The notes under the pieces: generated by a model
What the model was told of the DNA's origin: nothing
Seen by the model: the letters and a program-made list of their open reading frames with translations, nothing else
Databases searched by the model: none
Origin: Beaufortia kweichowensis
Taxonomy: Eukaryota > Chordata > Actinopteri > Cypriniformes > Gastromyzontidae
Direction: 5' to 3'
Assembly: GCA_019155185.1 (NCBI GenBank)
Contig: CM032797.1
Location: forward strand, 13,068,881 to 13,132,880
DNA: 64,000 nt
Program-made: the position numbers and the translations under genes
Part shown: one piece after another, positions 13,301 to 24,084 of the stretch
Position numbering within the stretch: the first letter of the stretch is position 1
Layout of the letters: each line of letters begins with the position of its first letter

Positions 13301-15549
13301 ACCTTGATACGAGTCTTACTCATCGCTCCATTATGGCAAACAAAGAGAAAGTCTCAAAGCCCCTGAACTTAGATCAGGCCACAGACACCAGAGACGCTTT
13401 TGCCAAGGTACTGTACCCAGCAGCTTAAATGGACTAAATGTCCATTATGAGACTTTGAATCAACTTTGATTCAAAACATAAAATTCATGCATGAAATGAG
13501 GTCAAATCATCAGCGATGGCTAAGGTGGATGTCAAGCCTCTCAGTGACCAATGGCTTAAATTTCAGTCTGTTCCATTGAACAGATGGAAAAAGCATATTA
13601 ACCCCTTTTAAAACAATAGTGTTTTTACATATTAAGTCACTGCACATATTAAGCATACAAATAAAAATGCACTATCCAAACTACAATTTTTTAAATGTTT
13701 TAGATTTCTTTTAGACTTTTTTAGTTTAGGTATTTTTAGAAATAACATTCATATTTTTATTGTTTTTAATATTAAAAATGAATAAATTTTTTATTTCCTA
13801 ACAGGCCATGTATGGGAAGTTATTTGTGTGGCTGTTCACAAAAATAAACAGTGTCATTGACAAAGACCAGACCCGTGATTCTTTAAACATTGGTCTACTA
13901 GACATTTTTGGCTTTGAGAACTTTGACAAAAACAGGTCAGTTAATAAAATATTATGACTAACCAAAGATGAATTAACACTAAAAACACTAAAAAGCCTTT
14001 CACAATGTAACGCTGCAATGATTGTGCTTGTGTAGTTTTGAGCAGCTGTGCATTAATTATGCCAACGAACAGCTGCAGCAGTTTTTTGTGAGACACATCT
14101 TTAAGCTGGAGCAGGAGGAATACAGTAAAGAAGAGATCTCATGGAAGCGCATTTCTTTCAAAGACAACCAGAACACCCTGAACCTGCTGGCCGTTAACCC
14201 TCTCAACATACTGGCTCTGATAGATGAAGAGAGCCTTTTTCCTAAGGTTACCTCATTGTGCCAACATTTGTCATTTCTATATGCATAGACATTTTTCTGA
14301 TTTCATATCTGTGTAATCCCTTTCTCATTGCAGGGCACTGATGGCACTATGCTAAATAAAATGAACCAAATACACAACAAGAACAAGCTTTACATCCCAC
14401 CCAAGAACAACCACGGCTTCCATTTTGGGGTTCAGCACTTTGCTGGGACAGTTTACTATGACTGCAAAGGTACATTTCATGACTTTAGCCATTACTTTAG
14501 CTATTCATTTTTATTCTTGAACAACGATTCAATTTTATTTGGTTTGATTTGATTTTGTCAGGCTTTCTTGAGAAGAATAGAGATGCCCTGAGCATAGACC
14601 TCATGGATCTGATTGGGAAATCTTCCAACAAATTGCTCCTACAAATCTTTGAATCCGATCAGGCTAACAAATTCAATCACATAGTCATGACGCCAAGAAA
14701 CTCAATACGGGTATGAGCAGTTGTGCATATATTGACTGACTATGCTCAACGTTGACAATGGTTTTGCAAGAACTTATTTTTTCATGCAGATGGTAAATGA
14801 TTCGAGGAGGCAGATATCTACCCTGACTGGTCAGTTCCGTCAGTCGCTAGATTCTCTGATGAAGACTTTATCTCTCTGTCAACCCTTCTTCATACGTTGC
14901 TTAAAACCAAATGACAAGAAGATCTCTATGGTGCAAACTCCCATCCTCATTATTCTATATTATTTAACCATCAGAAGACTGTTTTTCTCTTGCTAATTTG
15001 TTTTTGCCCTTGTCAGGTTTTTAATAGAGAGCTTTGCATTCAGCAACTTCGCTATTCGGGGATTGTGGAGACGATTCGAATACGCAAAGCAGGATATCCC
15101 ATTCGCCACACCTTTGAAGAGTTTATGCAACGCTACAGTTTGTTGATGAAAACAATACACTGTGACCCAACCACTGTACGGGAACTCATGAATCATTCTT
15201 ATCAACCATTTATTGCCATTTTTTTATTGTGAGGTTTTAGAAAGTCAATGGTGCTCTGTTGAGCTGGTTGGGAAAACAAACAGCAATATTTTGATAGGGC
15301 CACACTGAAAAACTGTATAGGGATTATTACATAAAAAAGTATTGTAATGTAAAAAATTACCAATACATTACTTGTAGTCTATTCAAATATCTGGAAATTT
15401 AGTGCAGAAAATATTACTAAAATACACACAATATAATGTACTTAATTGTATATCAGGAATCTCCAGCCAGTTGCTGTGAAGCTATCTGCAGGGCTATGTT
15501 CAAAAATAAAGAGGACTGGAAGATTGGAAAAACCAAGGTCTTTCTTAAG
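10321..15549 (+). other. myo7b: myo7b exons 1-17: motor domain
   Basis: Exons: 10321-10338, 10483-10584, 11250-11402, 11512-11696, 11923-12044, 12126-12268, 12434-12547, 12812-12965, 13107-13183, 13288-13407, 13805-13935, 14036-14246, 14334-14469, 14562-14710, 14790-14930, 15017-15175, 15457-15549. The ATP-binding P-loop GESGAGKT is at residues 154-161, switch I NDNSSRFG at 203-210 and switch II DIFGFE at 429-434. The actin-binding and converter parts follow ([32 protein letters not shown]). All nucleotide-binding elements are intact, so an active ATPase is expected. Confidence 0.92.
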
Positions 15550-18500
15550 GTACCCCACACAGAACATTATGCTGAATATTTGTCTTGCTGTAATTTTAAG
15601 GCTAATACCATTATAAAATCAACATTTGATCATACACTCATTTTAACTCTCACAGGACTCTCACGACTCCTTCTTAGAACTAGAGAGAGAACAAGAGCTT
15701 CAAAGAAAGGCACTTATAATCCAAAGAGCGATGCTCGCTCATAGGGACAGGTACATTCCCTGCTTTCTTCTTTCGTTTGTTCTTACATACATAATTGCGT
15801 TAAAAATACATGAGCATTAAAATCATTCTTCATCTACATACAGACAGAATTTTATAAGGAAAAGGAGGGCAGCTCTGGTTTTGCAGAAGTATTGGCGTGG
15901 CCACAGAGGCAAGATAGGCTTCTCCAAAGTAAGCTATGCAGCAACATCATCAGGACATTTTACTTCTCTTTTGTCATTGGCAGTAATTAGACAATTTGTA
16001 TGGAAAAAGAAAGGAATGATGACAGAGACTGTCAGTCCTAATATTCTGTTGTTTGTGTTTCATGAAAGAAAAAAAATTGGGGTTTTGGAACAACTAAAGC
16101 TGGGTCAAATTATTGAGTTTTTTATATTTTTATACTAAAATTGTACTTATATATTTTTATTATTATTATATTATGTTATTATTTATTATTTTTATATCAT
16201 TTTATTTTGATCAATTAATTATATTAAATTATATTCTGCAATGAATTTTTCTTTTAATGCAGTGAATTCTTATGAGAATCCTGTATTCCTCATTTCTCTT
16301 ACTGTTTTAGCTCAAGAAAGGATTTTCTCGACTGCAAGCGAAAGTGCGCAGTCTGCCACTCCGCATGCAATACAAACGTAGAAGAGCCGCAGCCATCATC
16401 CTGCAGTCGCATGCACGTGGGTACCTGGCCAGGAAAGACATGAAACGCAAAAAAGAGGCTGTCATACTACTGCAAGCGCAAACCAGAGGATTGCTGGCCA
16501 GAAAAACCATCAAGAAAATGAAAACAGATGTGAGTTAATCTGGAGTTGTTGCATAAATGGCAAAAATGTTATATATTTTTTACACTGTTCATACTCTTTC
16601 CCAGGCATTCTTGACCGCTCAGGAAAGAGAAGCTCAGGAACTTGCAGCATTGGAGCTTCAGCAACGTCTTGAGGAGGTGCTGCGGAAAAGCGAGGCAGCT
16701 GACAAATCTGAGAGTGAGGATGATGAAGAAATGGTTGAGAACATCTTTGGCTTCCTGCCCAGTGCAATAGGAGGACAAGAGGGTCAGGCTCCTGAGGGTT
16801 TCGAGGTAAGAGCTGTCATGATAGGACAATAAGGAAGTAGGGCACATATTTGACAGGAACAAGCATAGATAGCATCTATGAGTCATTTTGTAGAGCCACT
16901 TGTTTCTAAAAATAAACCCACTTACCTACATTTTAGTTTCAATACACAATAAGGAAATTGATGTGTGCTATCAATGAAGATACAAAAATATCAAGTCATA
17001 TTGGTCTAAACTCAAGCATTAGTATGGCAAAGGTTTAATAATAAACTACTTGCTTTGATTTGTTTCCAATGTTCCTCCAGGATCTTGAGGTCAAGCCAAT
17101 TAAGTTAGAAGAGGTTGAAATAATAGAGAGCCCTGTGAGGGACGTGAAAGAAACCCCATTACATTCAGACACCAGTGAAGAGGAAGATGAGGCGGAAATC
17201 GATGACTTTTCTTTCTCAAAGTTCGCATCTCTGCATTTCCAAGGATCTTCTTCGCACTCGCATATTCAACAGAGACTGCGACAGCCACTGCTGTATCATG
17301 AGGATGAAGGGGATGCCCTGGTAACTACTTTTCCCATTTGCATCTTTAAAGTTGTGGCCTGTATTGTGCCTTTTAAATACTTTTTGTTCTCAAAATTCTT
17401 TTCCTTATCTTCTCCAGGCATGTTTGACAGTTTGGTGGATCATACTAAGATTTATGGGAGATCTTCCAGAGCCGAAGCAAGAACGTGTTTCTGCTATAGC
17501 TGATCCCATCCAGAGAAACCTCGGTCAGAGACAAGCCCGGCGACTGAGTAACATTGTAGGATTAGATCAGGTAATCAGACGCTATAACAAAAACCTTCTG
17601 CTCAACTTACACTGATTATTTTAGAGTAGCTTCAGTCTTTATTATTATTCTTGTAATTGCAGAAATTTTTGAGAAAGAAAATGAAGACGCAAAAGGGCCT
17701 TGGCAGAAGAAAACCATCGGCTATTCCTGAAGAAGAGGTTCGACAACATTAAATAATACTCACAGCTTAAACTTACTGACTGCGTCGTGTTGTATTACTA
17801 AGCTGTTTTAAATAATTTTGCATAAATTTACAGCCAGAAGAAGAACCAACACCTACCAACACCATCACCCAAATAATGCCAGTTCAGGAAGAAGAGGATG
17901 TGCTGTTTGGAGAAGGACCAACTTTTGATCGTCCAATGACACCTTTGGAAAAATTACACATTATTGTGGGATATGCCATTGTACGACCAGATATTAGGTA
18001 AAGGTCAATAACCTGTTGATGTTCATGTCCAGTGGCTATTTACAGTTACATTTTATATGTACACTTTACAATGTGTGATTCACTGCTTTCCAAATACAAA
18101 AAATTATTGTTGCACAATCTTGACTTGTTGACTTATGACTTGTTTTTCAGAGATGAAATCTACTGTCAGATCTGTAAACAGTTAACAGACAATAAGAGCC
18201 ACAAAAGTACAAACAGAGGCTGGGTTCTTCTGTCCATCTGTCTTAGTATTTTTCTTCCTACTGACCGCCTCACTGTGGTAAGAAATTCTTTCACAAGATT
18301 ATACTTTCACATATGGCAGTTTATTATACACAGACAGCTTTTACGAAAGCCATTAGTAGGTGTATTTTCTTGTAAAGTATAAACAATGTGGCTTTATGGA
18401 GCAACATTTAGCTCATCCAGTCGCTCCGTTCGGGCTGTGACTATTTGTTTGACAATTGATAGGCAATATTGTTTTTTGTAGTTTGGCTTGAATCCATTAC

Positions 18501-21500
18501 CGGCACAGAAAATACAATCTCAACACAATCCTTTTTGTTATAGTACCTGCAAAGCTTTATACGTCATGGGCCAAGTGAATACTCCTCATACTGTACAGAG
18601 AGACTACGGAGGACTTTAGCCAATGGAGAAAGAAATGAACCGCCATGCTGGATTGAACTACAGGTATGTGACTCAAATAAAGCCGAATTCTCCTGTCACT
18701 CTCAAGTTTACCTAAACATGATCAACCTTTTTTCCTGTAACGGTAAGGCCGTAGAGACCAAGAACCCCATGCTGGTGGTTGTGGGTCTGATGGACGGCAG
18801 AAGCATCAGTCTACACGTGGACTCGGCCAGCACCTCTGGAGAAGTGTGTGATGCCATCACCCAAAAAATAGACCTGAATGACACGTATGGTTTCTCTTTA
18901 TATGCTGCGATGAATGAGAAGGTATGTAACATGACTATTAACCTGAAGTGGCAGCTTCCTTTAGAGTCCTTACGTTTGTATGCCTAAAACATTGGTAACA
19001 CGCAGTATTAAGTCTTCGCATACGTTCTGTGCTCTGGTTGCAGATGTGGTCTCTTGGCAGCGGAGGACAACATGTTTTGGATGCTGTGTCCATGTGTGAG
19101 CAGGAAGAAAAGAGACAGGGGAGAGAGGAACAGCACGCTCCCTGGCGCCTCTACTTCCGAAAGGAGATCTTCACTCCATGGCACGACTGTTCGTCTGATT
19201 TTATTAGCACAGACCTCATCTACAGACAGATAATCATTGGGCTTAAACATGGAGACTATCTTTCTGATAAGGTCAGTCCAGGATCTCTTCAGTGTCTCCT
19301 TGTGCTTAGACTCTTCATGTTTAGTTACAGTAAGCTGATGTTTGTAATTTCCAGTCCAGTCTGTTCTTGACTTGCAATTTTGATCTAGGAGGATGATTAT
19401 GTGCAACTCGCAGCCAAACATTACTATGTACAGTATGGCTCTGAAAGCAGTGTGGAAAATGCCCAGAAAATCATTCATGAGTGTATGAACATGAGTCTGA
19501 TTGAGACCAAGTCTTTGGCCAAACTGGTGCAGCTGGTCCACTCGGCACATGCACAGGTATGTTTATACGCTTGTATACACTATGCTGACAAAGGTATTTG
19601 GACACCTGAGTACATATTTTATGTGATTTTGGCATTTAATTAAAAAAAAGATTGGCAATAATGAGAAGCAACGCTTTCTTTTGGTGCTATAATAGCTTCT
19701 GTTTATCTGGGAAGGTTCTGCATGTGGTGTTGAAACACTGACCACAGCGGGCCAGTCAAGTTTTCAGTCAAGACTCACGAAACCATTTGCCGATTTGGAG
19801 AATAAAACAAGCACTAATATTGTGTAATTTCTCAGGGGCCTTACATAAACTCTGATACACCTGTTGATGATGTAAAGGCAGAGGTTGTCCAATACGCACG
19901 CCAGAGGTGGCCGATTTATTTCTCCAAGTTATTTGAGGCTTACATGATTTCAGGTAAATAGCTCTTCTCAGTGCTCTATGTCTCACTGCCATATTTTATA
20001 AGTTACTGTTTTGTCTAAAGCACTGAAATATTGTTTAGGTCCCCCTTTGGCTCAAGACCAGTTTGTGGTAGTGGTGAACTGGAAAGGGGTCTCTTTTCAA
20101 GTTGGAAAGGAAGCTGCATTTCTGCAGCTCTCATACCCTGAAGTGTCAAGAATTGAAATGCTTAGGTAAGAAATCTATTATTCTAAAACAAATAATAAAA
20201 CTTACAACAGTTAGGCTTATTCTTCACTCCTTGGATGTCATTTTACAGTGAGGACAAGTCTAGTGGGATCGTGTCTTTAATGACACCGAGGTGGCAGTAT
20301 GAACTAAAGGTTGTGAAGGCGAATGAGTTGGTGGAGCTGATCGATATGTTTCTCTCTGGGCTCAAGAGAAGATCCCTGTATGCAGTAGCAATACAGGACC
20401 TTAACAGACAAGGTGCTTTACATTGGTTTCCAACTGACTGGACAATCCTTAATAGTATCCTCATTAATAGATTTGATTTATAATATTGTTTTATAAATGA
20501 TCAGTGGGCCTTTCCAGCACTTAAAACATTTCACATTTACAGTAATGCATTTGGCAGACACCTCTTGTATTCACCTATAGCTTTTCTTTAATATTCTTAT
20601 GCAGAGGACCCCACAATCCTGAGTTTCAAAAAGGGTGATGTACTGTATATCATAAAGGATGGAGAGTTTGCTATTGACGGAAGCTGGATTAAAGCCAGGA
20701 ATGAAAGGACAGGTCAAAGTGGAGCTGTTTCCTTAGATGCCATTCAGATTCTGCCGATGCTGAATAAACCCACTGAAGAAACACTGGTAAGTGTATCATT
20801 TCTCTTTTTGTTAGCACGAACCATTACTGTGGAGGGGAAGGGTCAGAGAGAGGCTGGAAAATGATTAAAAACTCAACTTGACGTTTAAGGAAACAGTACA
20901 GTGTGACCCTTAAAAAGCATTACATTTCTTGTATGTTGATTTGTAAAAAAAACAGAAATATGCAAGTAATTTCTATCCCTGTGATGTACTTCTAGAATTT
21001 GCTGAATTTGAGCCCGTCACGGAGAAAGTCAATGGCACAGATCATGCCACAGAAGGAGGAGCTCAGTACAGAGAGAGTAGCCCTTGTCACACTTAAAGAG
21101 TTCTCCTTTGATTATTTCAGGTAATGTAAATCATAACTGCTTTACAAATACAATAACTTTTACAAGATGATCATCTAATCTGCTTTTTTGTTTTAATTAC
21201 AGGCAGACAGGTAAGGAAAGGTGGCCATAAGGGAGGGGCCAAAGAGAAACCGTGGGCCCTCAGCAAAGAGCCTCTCAAACAGCCGCTGCTCAAAAGCCTG
21301 CAGGGCAACTCAGATCTCAGCCACCTCGCTTGTGACTCTTTCACTGATATCCTTCACTCCAGCTTTACATACCACCAGAAAGTGAAACCTTAGTTAATCA
21401 GTGTGTTTAAATGTAGCTGATCAAAAATCATGCGTCAAAAAACACAGCTATTAATCAGAATCAAGGACCATTTTATAAATCCACAGCGAAATTTAGGTTT

Positions 21501-24084
21501 TAACTAAAAAAATTTAAAAAATACTTAATACCATTTTCTTTAACATTGTCTCTCCACCTATCCTTAAATATATGGGTGATTATCCAGTTAAACATGTGCG
21601 AACTCCCATAGATCTCACAAATCAGATCTTTGGCCCAGCAACAGAGCACGCTGAACTGAGAGACGAGGTCTACTGTCAAATCATGAAGCAGATGACTAAT
21701 AACAACAATGGGTTAGTCAGATTGTTTTGACTTTGCTTTGGATTTGGTACCCAGCTGTGATGTAATGTGGTGTTATTTTCTTTTACCCATGTATATTTTG
21801 ACTCTTTCTGTGACAGGTTGAGCATGGAGAGGGGTTGGCAGCTATTGTGGCTGTGCTGTGGTCTCTTCCATCCAGGACAAATTTTACTGAGGCACGTTCA
21901 GCGTTTCTTGGAGTCTAGACCCAGAGAGCCACTGGCCTCTGCCTGCCTACACAGAATGCAAGCCATGCTCAGGTAGACATCCGTCTATTAAAAAGCATTA
22001 TTTTCTGCAGAAATCATAACCTAGATGGTTTATCTTTAACTTTTCCACTGACATGACATCAGTCTGCAAAACTATTATTGTCTTCTTTTGTCATTTTTGT
22101 ACAGTATTGAGGGTAGGAAGCTGCCTCCGCACCAGGTGGAAGTGGATGCCATTCAGAATAACAGCCCTCAAATCTTCCATAAAGTTCACTTTCCAAATGA
22201 TTCATCTGAAGTAAGGAGCAAAAAACAAATCCTTGCTGTTTATATACGCATTTAAGACATATTTAAGATGCTGTTATCATCTTTTTCAGTTATTTGAGGT
22301 GACCACAACCACAAGGATCAAAGACTTGTGTAACAGCATAGCCAAAACCCTTCGTCTCTCCTCATCAGATGGATACAGTCTGTTTGTGAAAATACCCAAT
22401 AAGGTTTTAGACAGTCATATTTAATGTTAATGGTATCACTTGACAGTGTCGATTGAAGTCACTTATTTTTATGTGTTCATTGAAACATTTCAGGTAGAAA
22501 GTATGAAACCCGAGGAGTACTTTTTTGACAACCTCAGGCAACTCACAGACGTTGTCAAAAAGGCAAAAAAGGGCAAAGAAGGTGAGCCATGTAACCGGGT
22601 ACATGCTGTCATTAAAACTTAAAGTAAATTGTAATCAAACTCTCACTATGAAAAATATCACTGGTTCTGAATACAGGCACGTCAGCTATTGTCCCCTACC
22701 TGGTGCTTTTTATGCGGAAGCTGTGGTTTAATGTGATCCCAGGAAAAGACATAAAAGCTGACCTAACCTTCCACTTTCCCCAGGTCTGTGTATGATATCG
22801 GCTTTATTTTCATGGGAATATTCACAACCCTAAGCAGTAGCAAATGTTTGTAGAGGTCTTTACAGCTTTGTCCAGCAGTCTCAATTTAGTTTTTTCCAGG
22901 AATTGCCAAAGTATTTGCGGGGGTACCACAGTTTGTCTAAAGAGGACATGATCGACCTGGCGGGGCTGCTGTTCCGTGCTCGGGTAGACACTGATAAGTC
23001 TCAGTTCATCATGATCCCTAAAATGCTAAAGGATCTGGTACCAGCTGATCAACAGAATATTATGCATGCAGAGGACTGGAAAAAGGTCATTACAAGCCTC
23101 TTATTTATTAGATATTTTTTTAAGATACAGCTCAGTCGTTCCTAATATAAAGTTGTTTTGCTGGTGCAAAACACCTACCTTATGTTGTACATTGAATAAA
23201 TGAGAGAACATTTTCTGGTCTTTGGTTTGCAGCACATTATCAATGCATACAACAAGCAGGCTGGTATAACAACAGACGAAGCCAAAGTTCAGTTCCTGAA
23301 GGTAATCTCACAGTGGCCTACCTTTGGATGTGCTTTCTTCGAAGTGAAGGTAATCAGTTTACCATGAAAAATAAACTGAATAGGTGAGAAGGTTTTCTGG
23401 ATACTGATTGTCCTCTTGTTCACAGCAAACATCAGAGAAGAGTTATCCAAACGTTATCATGATATCAATCAGCAAGCAAGGAGTCAGTCTTGTTGACCCT
23501 AGAACAAAGGTAAACAAGCAAGAAGGGCATATATATAAATACATAAGACTACATATATTTAGCATTTCATAGACGTTAAGAAGTTAACAAGAGTTTTGGT
23601 TTGTTTTTTCAGGAGGTGCTTATAATGCTTCCATTTAGTAAGATTACTTCCTGGTCTAGTGGAAAAACTTATTTTCACATGACCATTGGCAACCTCGTGC
23701 AGGGCAACACTCTCCTCTGTGAAACCTCATTGGTAAGAGTATTTTGTACATTGGTATCTACACATTAAGTACTTTTAAGAAAAGCATGGATCCATATATT
23801 CTAAGTGGAGCAGGTTGCTTAAGGTGACCTGCTGGTTTTTGGACACTTTGGCTCCATGAGCTCTCAAAATAATCATGACTATCTGCATAATGTTCCATCA
23901 ACACTGTTAGGCATCAGCATATGTACAACATCTACCAGCCCTAATACACAACTTTAATCTCATCCTGACCATAAATCTTTGGCTTTTGCAGGGTTATAAA
24001 ATAAGTGATCTCCTGTCATCATACAAGGACATGTATATGAATGAGAGGAAGATGGTGCGTCCCAGAAATCAGATGTTTCCTTAG
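10321..24084 (+). CDS. myo7b: Myosin VIIb (unconventional myosin, MyTH4-FERM class)
   Basis: Actin-based motor of brush-border microvilli, where the mammalian protein sits in the intermicrovillar adhesion complex. Forty-seven coding exons join without a frame break to 2145 residues (human MYO7B about 2116). Order: motor (1-736), IQ neck (737-869), short charged segment (870-936), MyTH4-FERM 1 (937-1555), SH3 (1556-1616), MyTH4-FERM 2 (about 1657-2145). Exon lists are in the sub-entries. VIIb rather than VIIa is favoured by the segment [20 protein letters not shown] after the neck, by the lack of the long VIIa single-helix region, and by sap130 as neighbour, as in human 2q14. The start at 10321 gives MLTLKQ followed by GDHVW, with the same first-exon border as class VII myosins. 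One intron is AT-AC (21347-21557); all others are GT-AG. Confidence 0.93.
12575..12727. repeat. Degenerate inverted-repeat element in myo7b intron 7
   Basis: Starts aggggtgtctagtcctttt, continues with gggccactgtcctgcagagt and a run like aatcaaacacacttg, and ends attaggattggaca. The two ends are roughly inverted copies of each other (tgtc.agtccttt against the reverse complement of aggattggaca). I recognise the middle as a repeat very common in fish introns. It is probably a small non-autonomous DNA transposon; the family name is unknown to me. Confidence 0.5.
15656..16805 (+). other. myo7b: myo7b exons 18-21: IQ neck and charged segment
   Basis: Exons: 15656-15750, 15844-15928, 16311-16529, 16605-16805. 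Several IQ-like light-chain sites are visible, for example [44 protein letters not shown] and [17 protein letters not shown] short Glu/Gln-rich helix follows ([20 protein letters not shown]), then the myosin VIIb linker [11 protein letters not shown]. The helix is much shorter than in myosin VIIa, as known for VIIb. Confidence 0.88.
17081..20412 (+). other. myo7b: myo7b exons 22-33: first MyTH4-FERM unit
   Basis: Exons: 17081-17320, 17418-17570, 17663-17737, 17834-17997, 18151-18277, 18544-18663, 18748-18921, 19044-19271, 19389-19556, 19836-19953, 20039-20165, 20249-20412. MyTH4 signatures are [14 protein letters not shown] and [15 protein letters not shown]. The FERM part includes [32 protein letters not shown] and a PH-like lobe (VVNWKGVSF). 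In myosin VII tails such units bind cargo adaptors. Confidence 0.88.
20531..20565. repeat. Fragment of the fish dispersed repeat in myo7b intron 33
   Basis: The stretch tttacagtaatgcatttggcagacacc resembles the atttagcagacgc core of the copy at 911-979. Only about 30 bp are alike, so this is a weak, eroded copy at best. Confidence 0.35.
20605..20786 (+). other. myo7b: myo7b exon 34: SH3 domain
   Basis: Residues 1556-1616. One exon encodes most of the SH3 fold between the two MyTH4-FERM units. Typical strand sequences are [29 protein letters not shown] and [11 protein letters not shown]. It occupies the position expected for myosin VII. Confidence 0.85.
20996..24084 (+). other. myo7b: myo7b exons 35-47: second MyTH4-FERM unit
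   Basis: Exons: 20996-21120, 21207-21346, 21558-21711, 21817-21972, 22105-22210, 22290-22403, 22494-22581, 22677-22783, 22900-23085, 23233-23349, 23426-23509, 23613-23732, 23992-24084. MyTH4 motifs are [10 protein letters not shown], interrupted after its first codon by the AT-AC intron, and [19 protein letters not shown] motifs include [45 protein letters not shown] and [14 protein letters not shown]. The last exon ends [13 protein letters not shown] and then a species-specific tail finishing QMFP. Exon 36 must use the second of two nearby AGs (21206, not 21202) to keep frame. Confidence 0.9.
21347..21557 (+). other. myo7b: U12-type AT-AC intron in myo7b (intron 36)
   Basis: The intron starts ATATCCTT, identical to the U12-class AT-AC 5' splice site. 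It ends tctccac, matching the YCCAC 3' end. A branch-site-like ttctttaac lies at 21536-21544, about 14 bases before the end, with one mismatch to TTCCTTAAC. No GT-AG alternative keeps frame: there is no AG between the branch region and the exon. Joining G (21346) to CT (21558) gives [14 protein letters not shown], which matches the MyTH4 domain of human class VII myosins. Confidence 0.88.

Noticed and set aside
21200..21240. Frameshift or pseudogene mark in myo7b exon 36
   Set aside because: The apparent +1 shift disappears when the second AG (21206) is used. The remaining exons are fully open and conserved.
21347..21563. Insertion with a TATCCTT target duplication disrupting myo7b
   Set aside because: Both TATCCTT copies are explained by a U12 intron: the first is its 5' splice site, the second is coding (ILK). 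Removing 21347-21557 restores the protein exactly.
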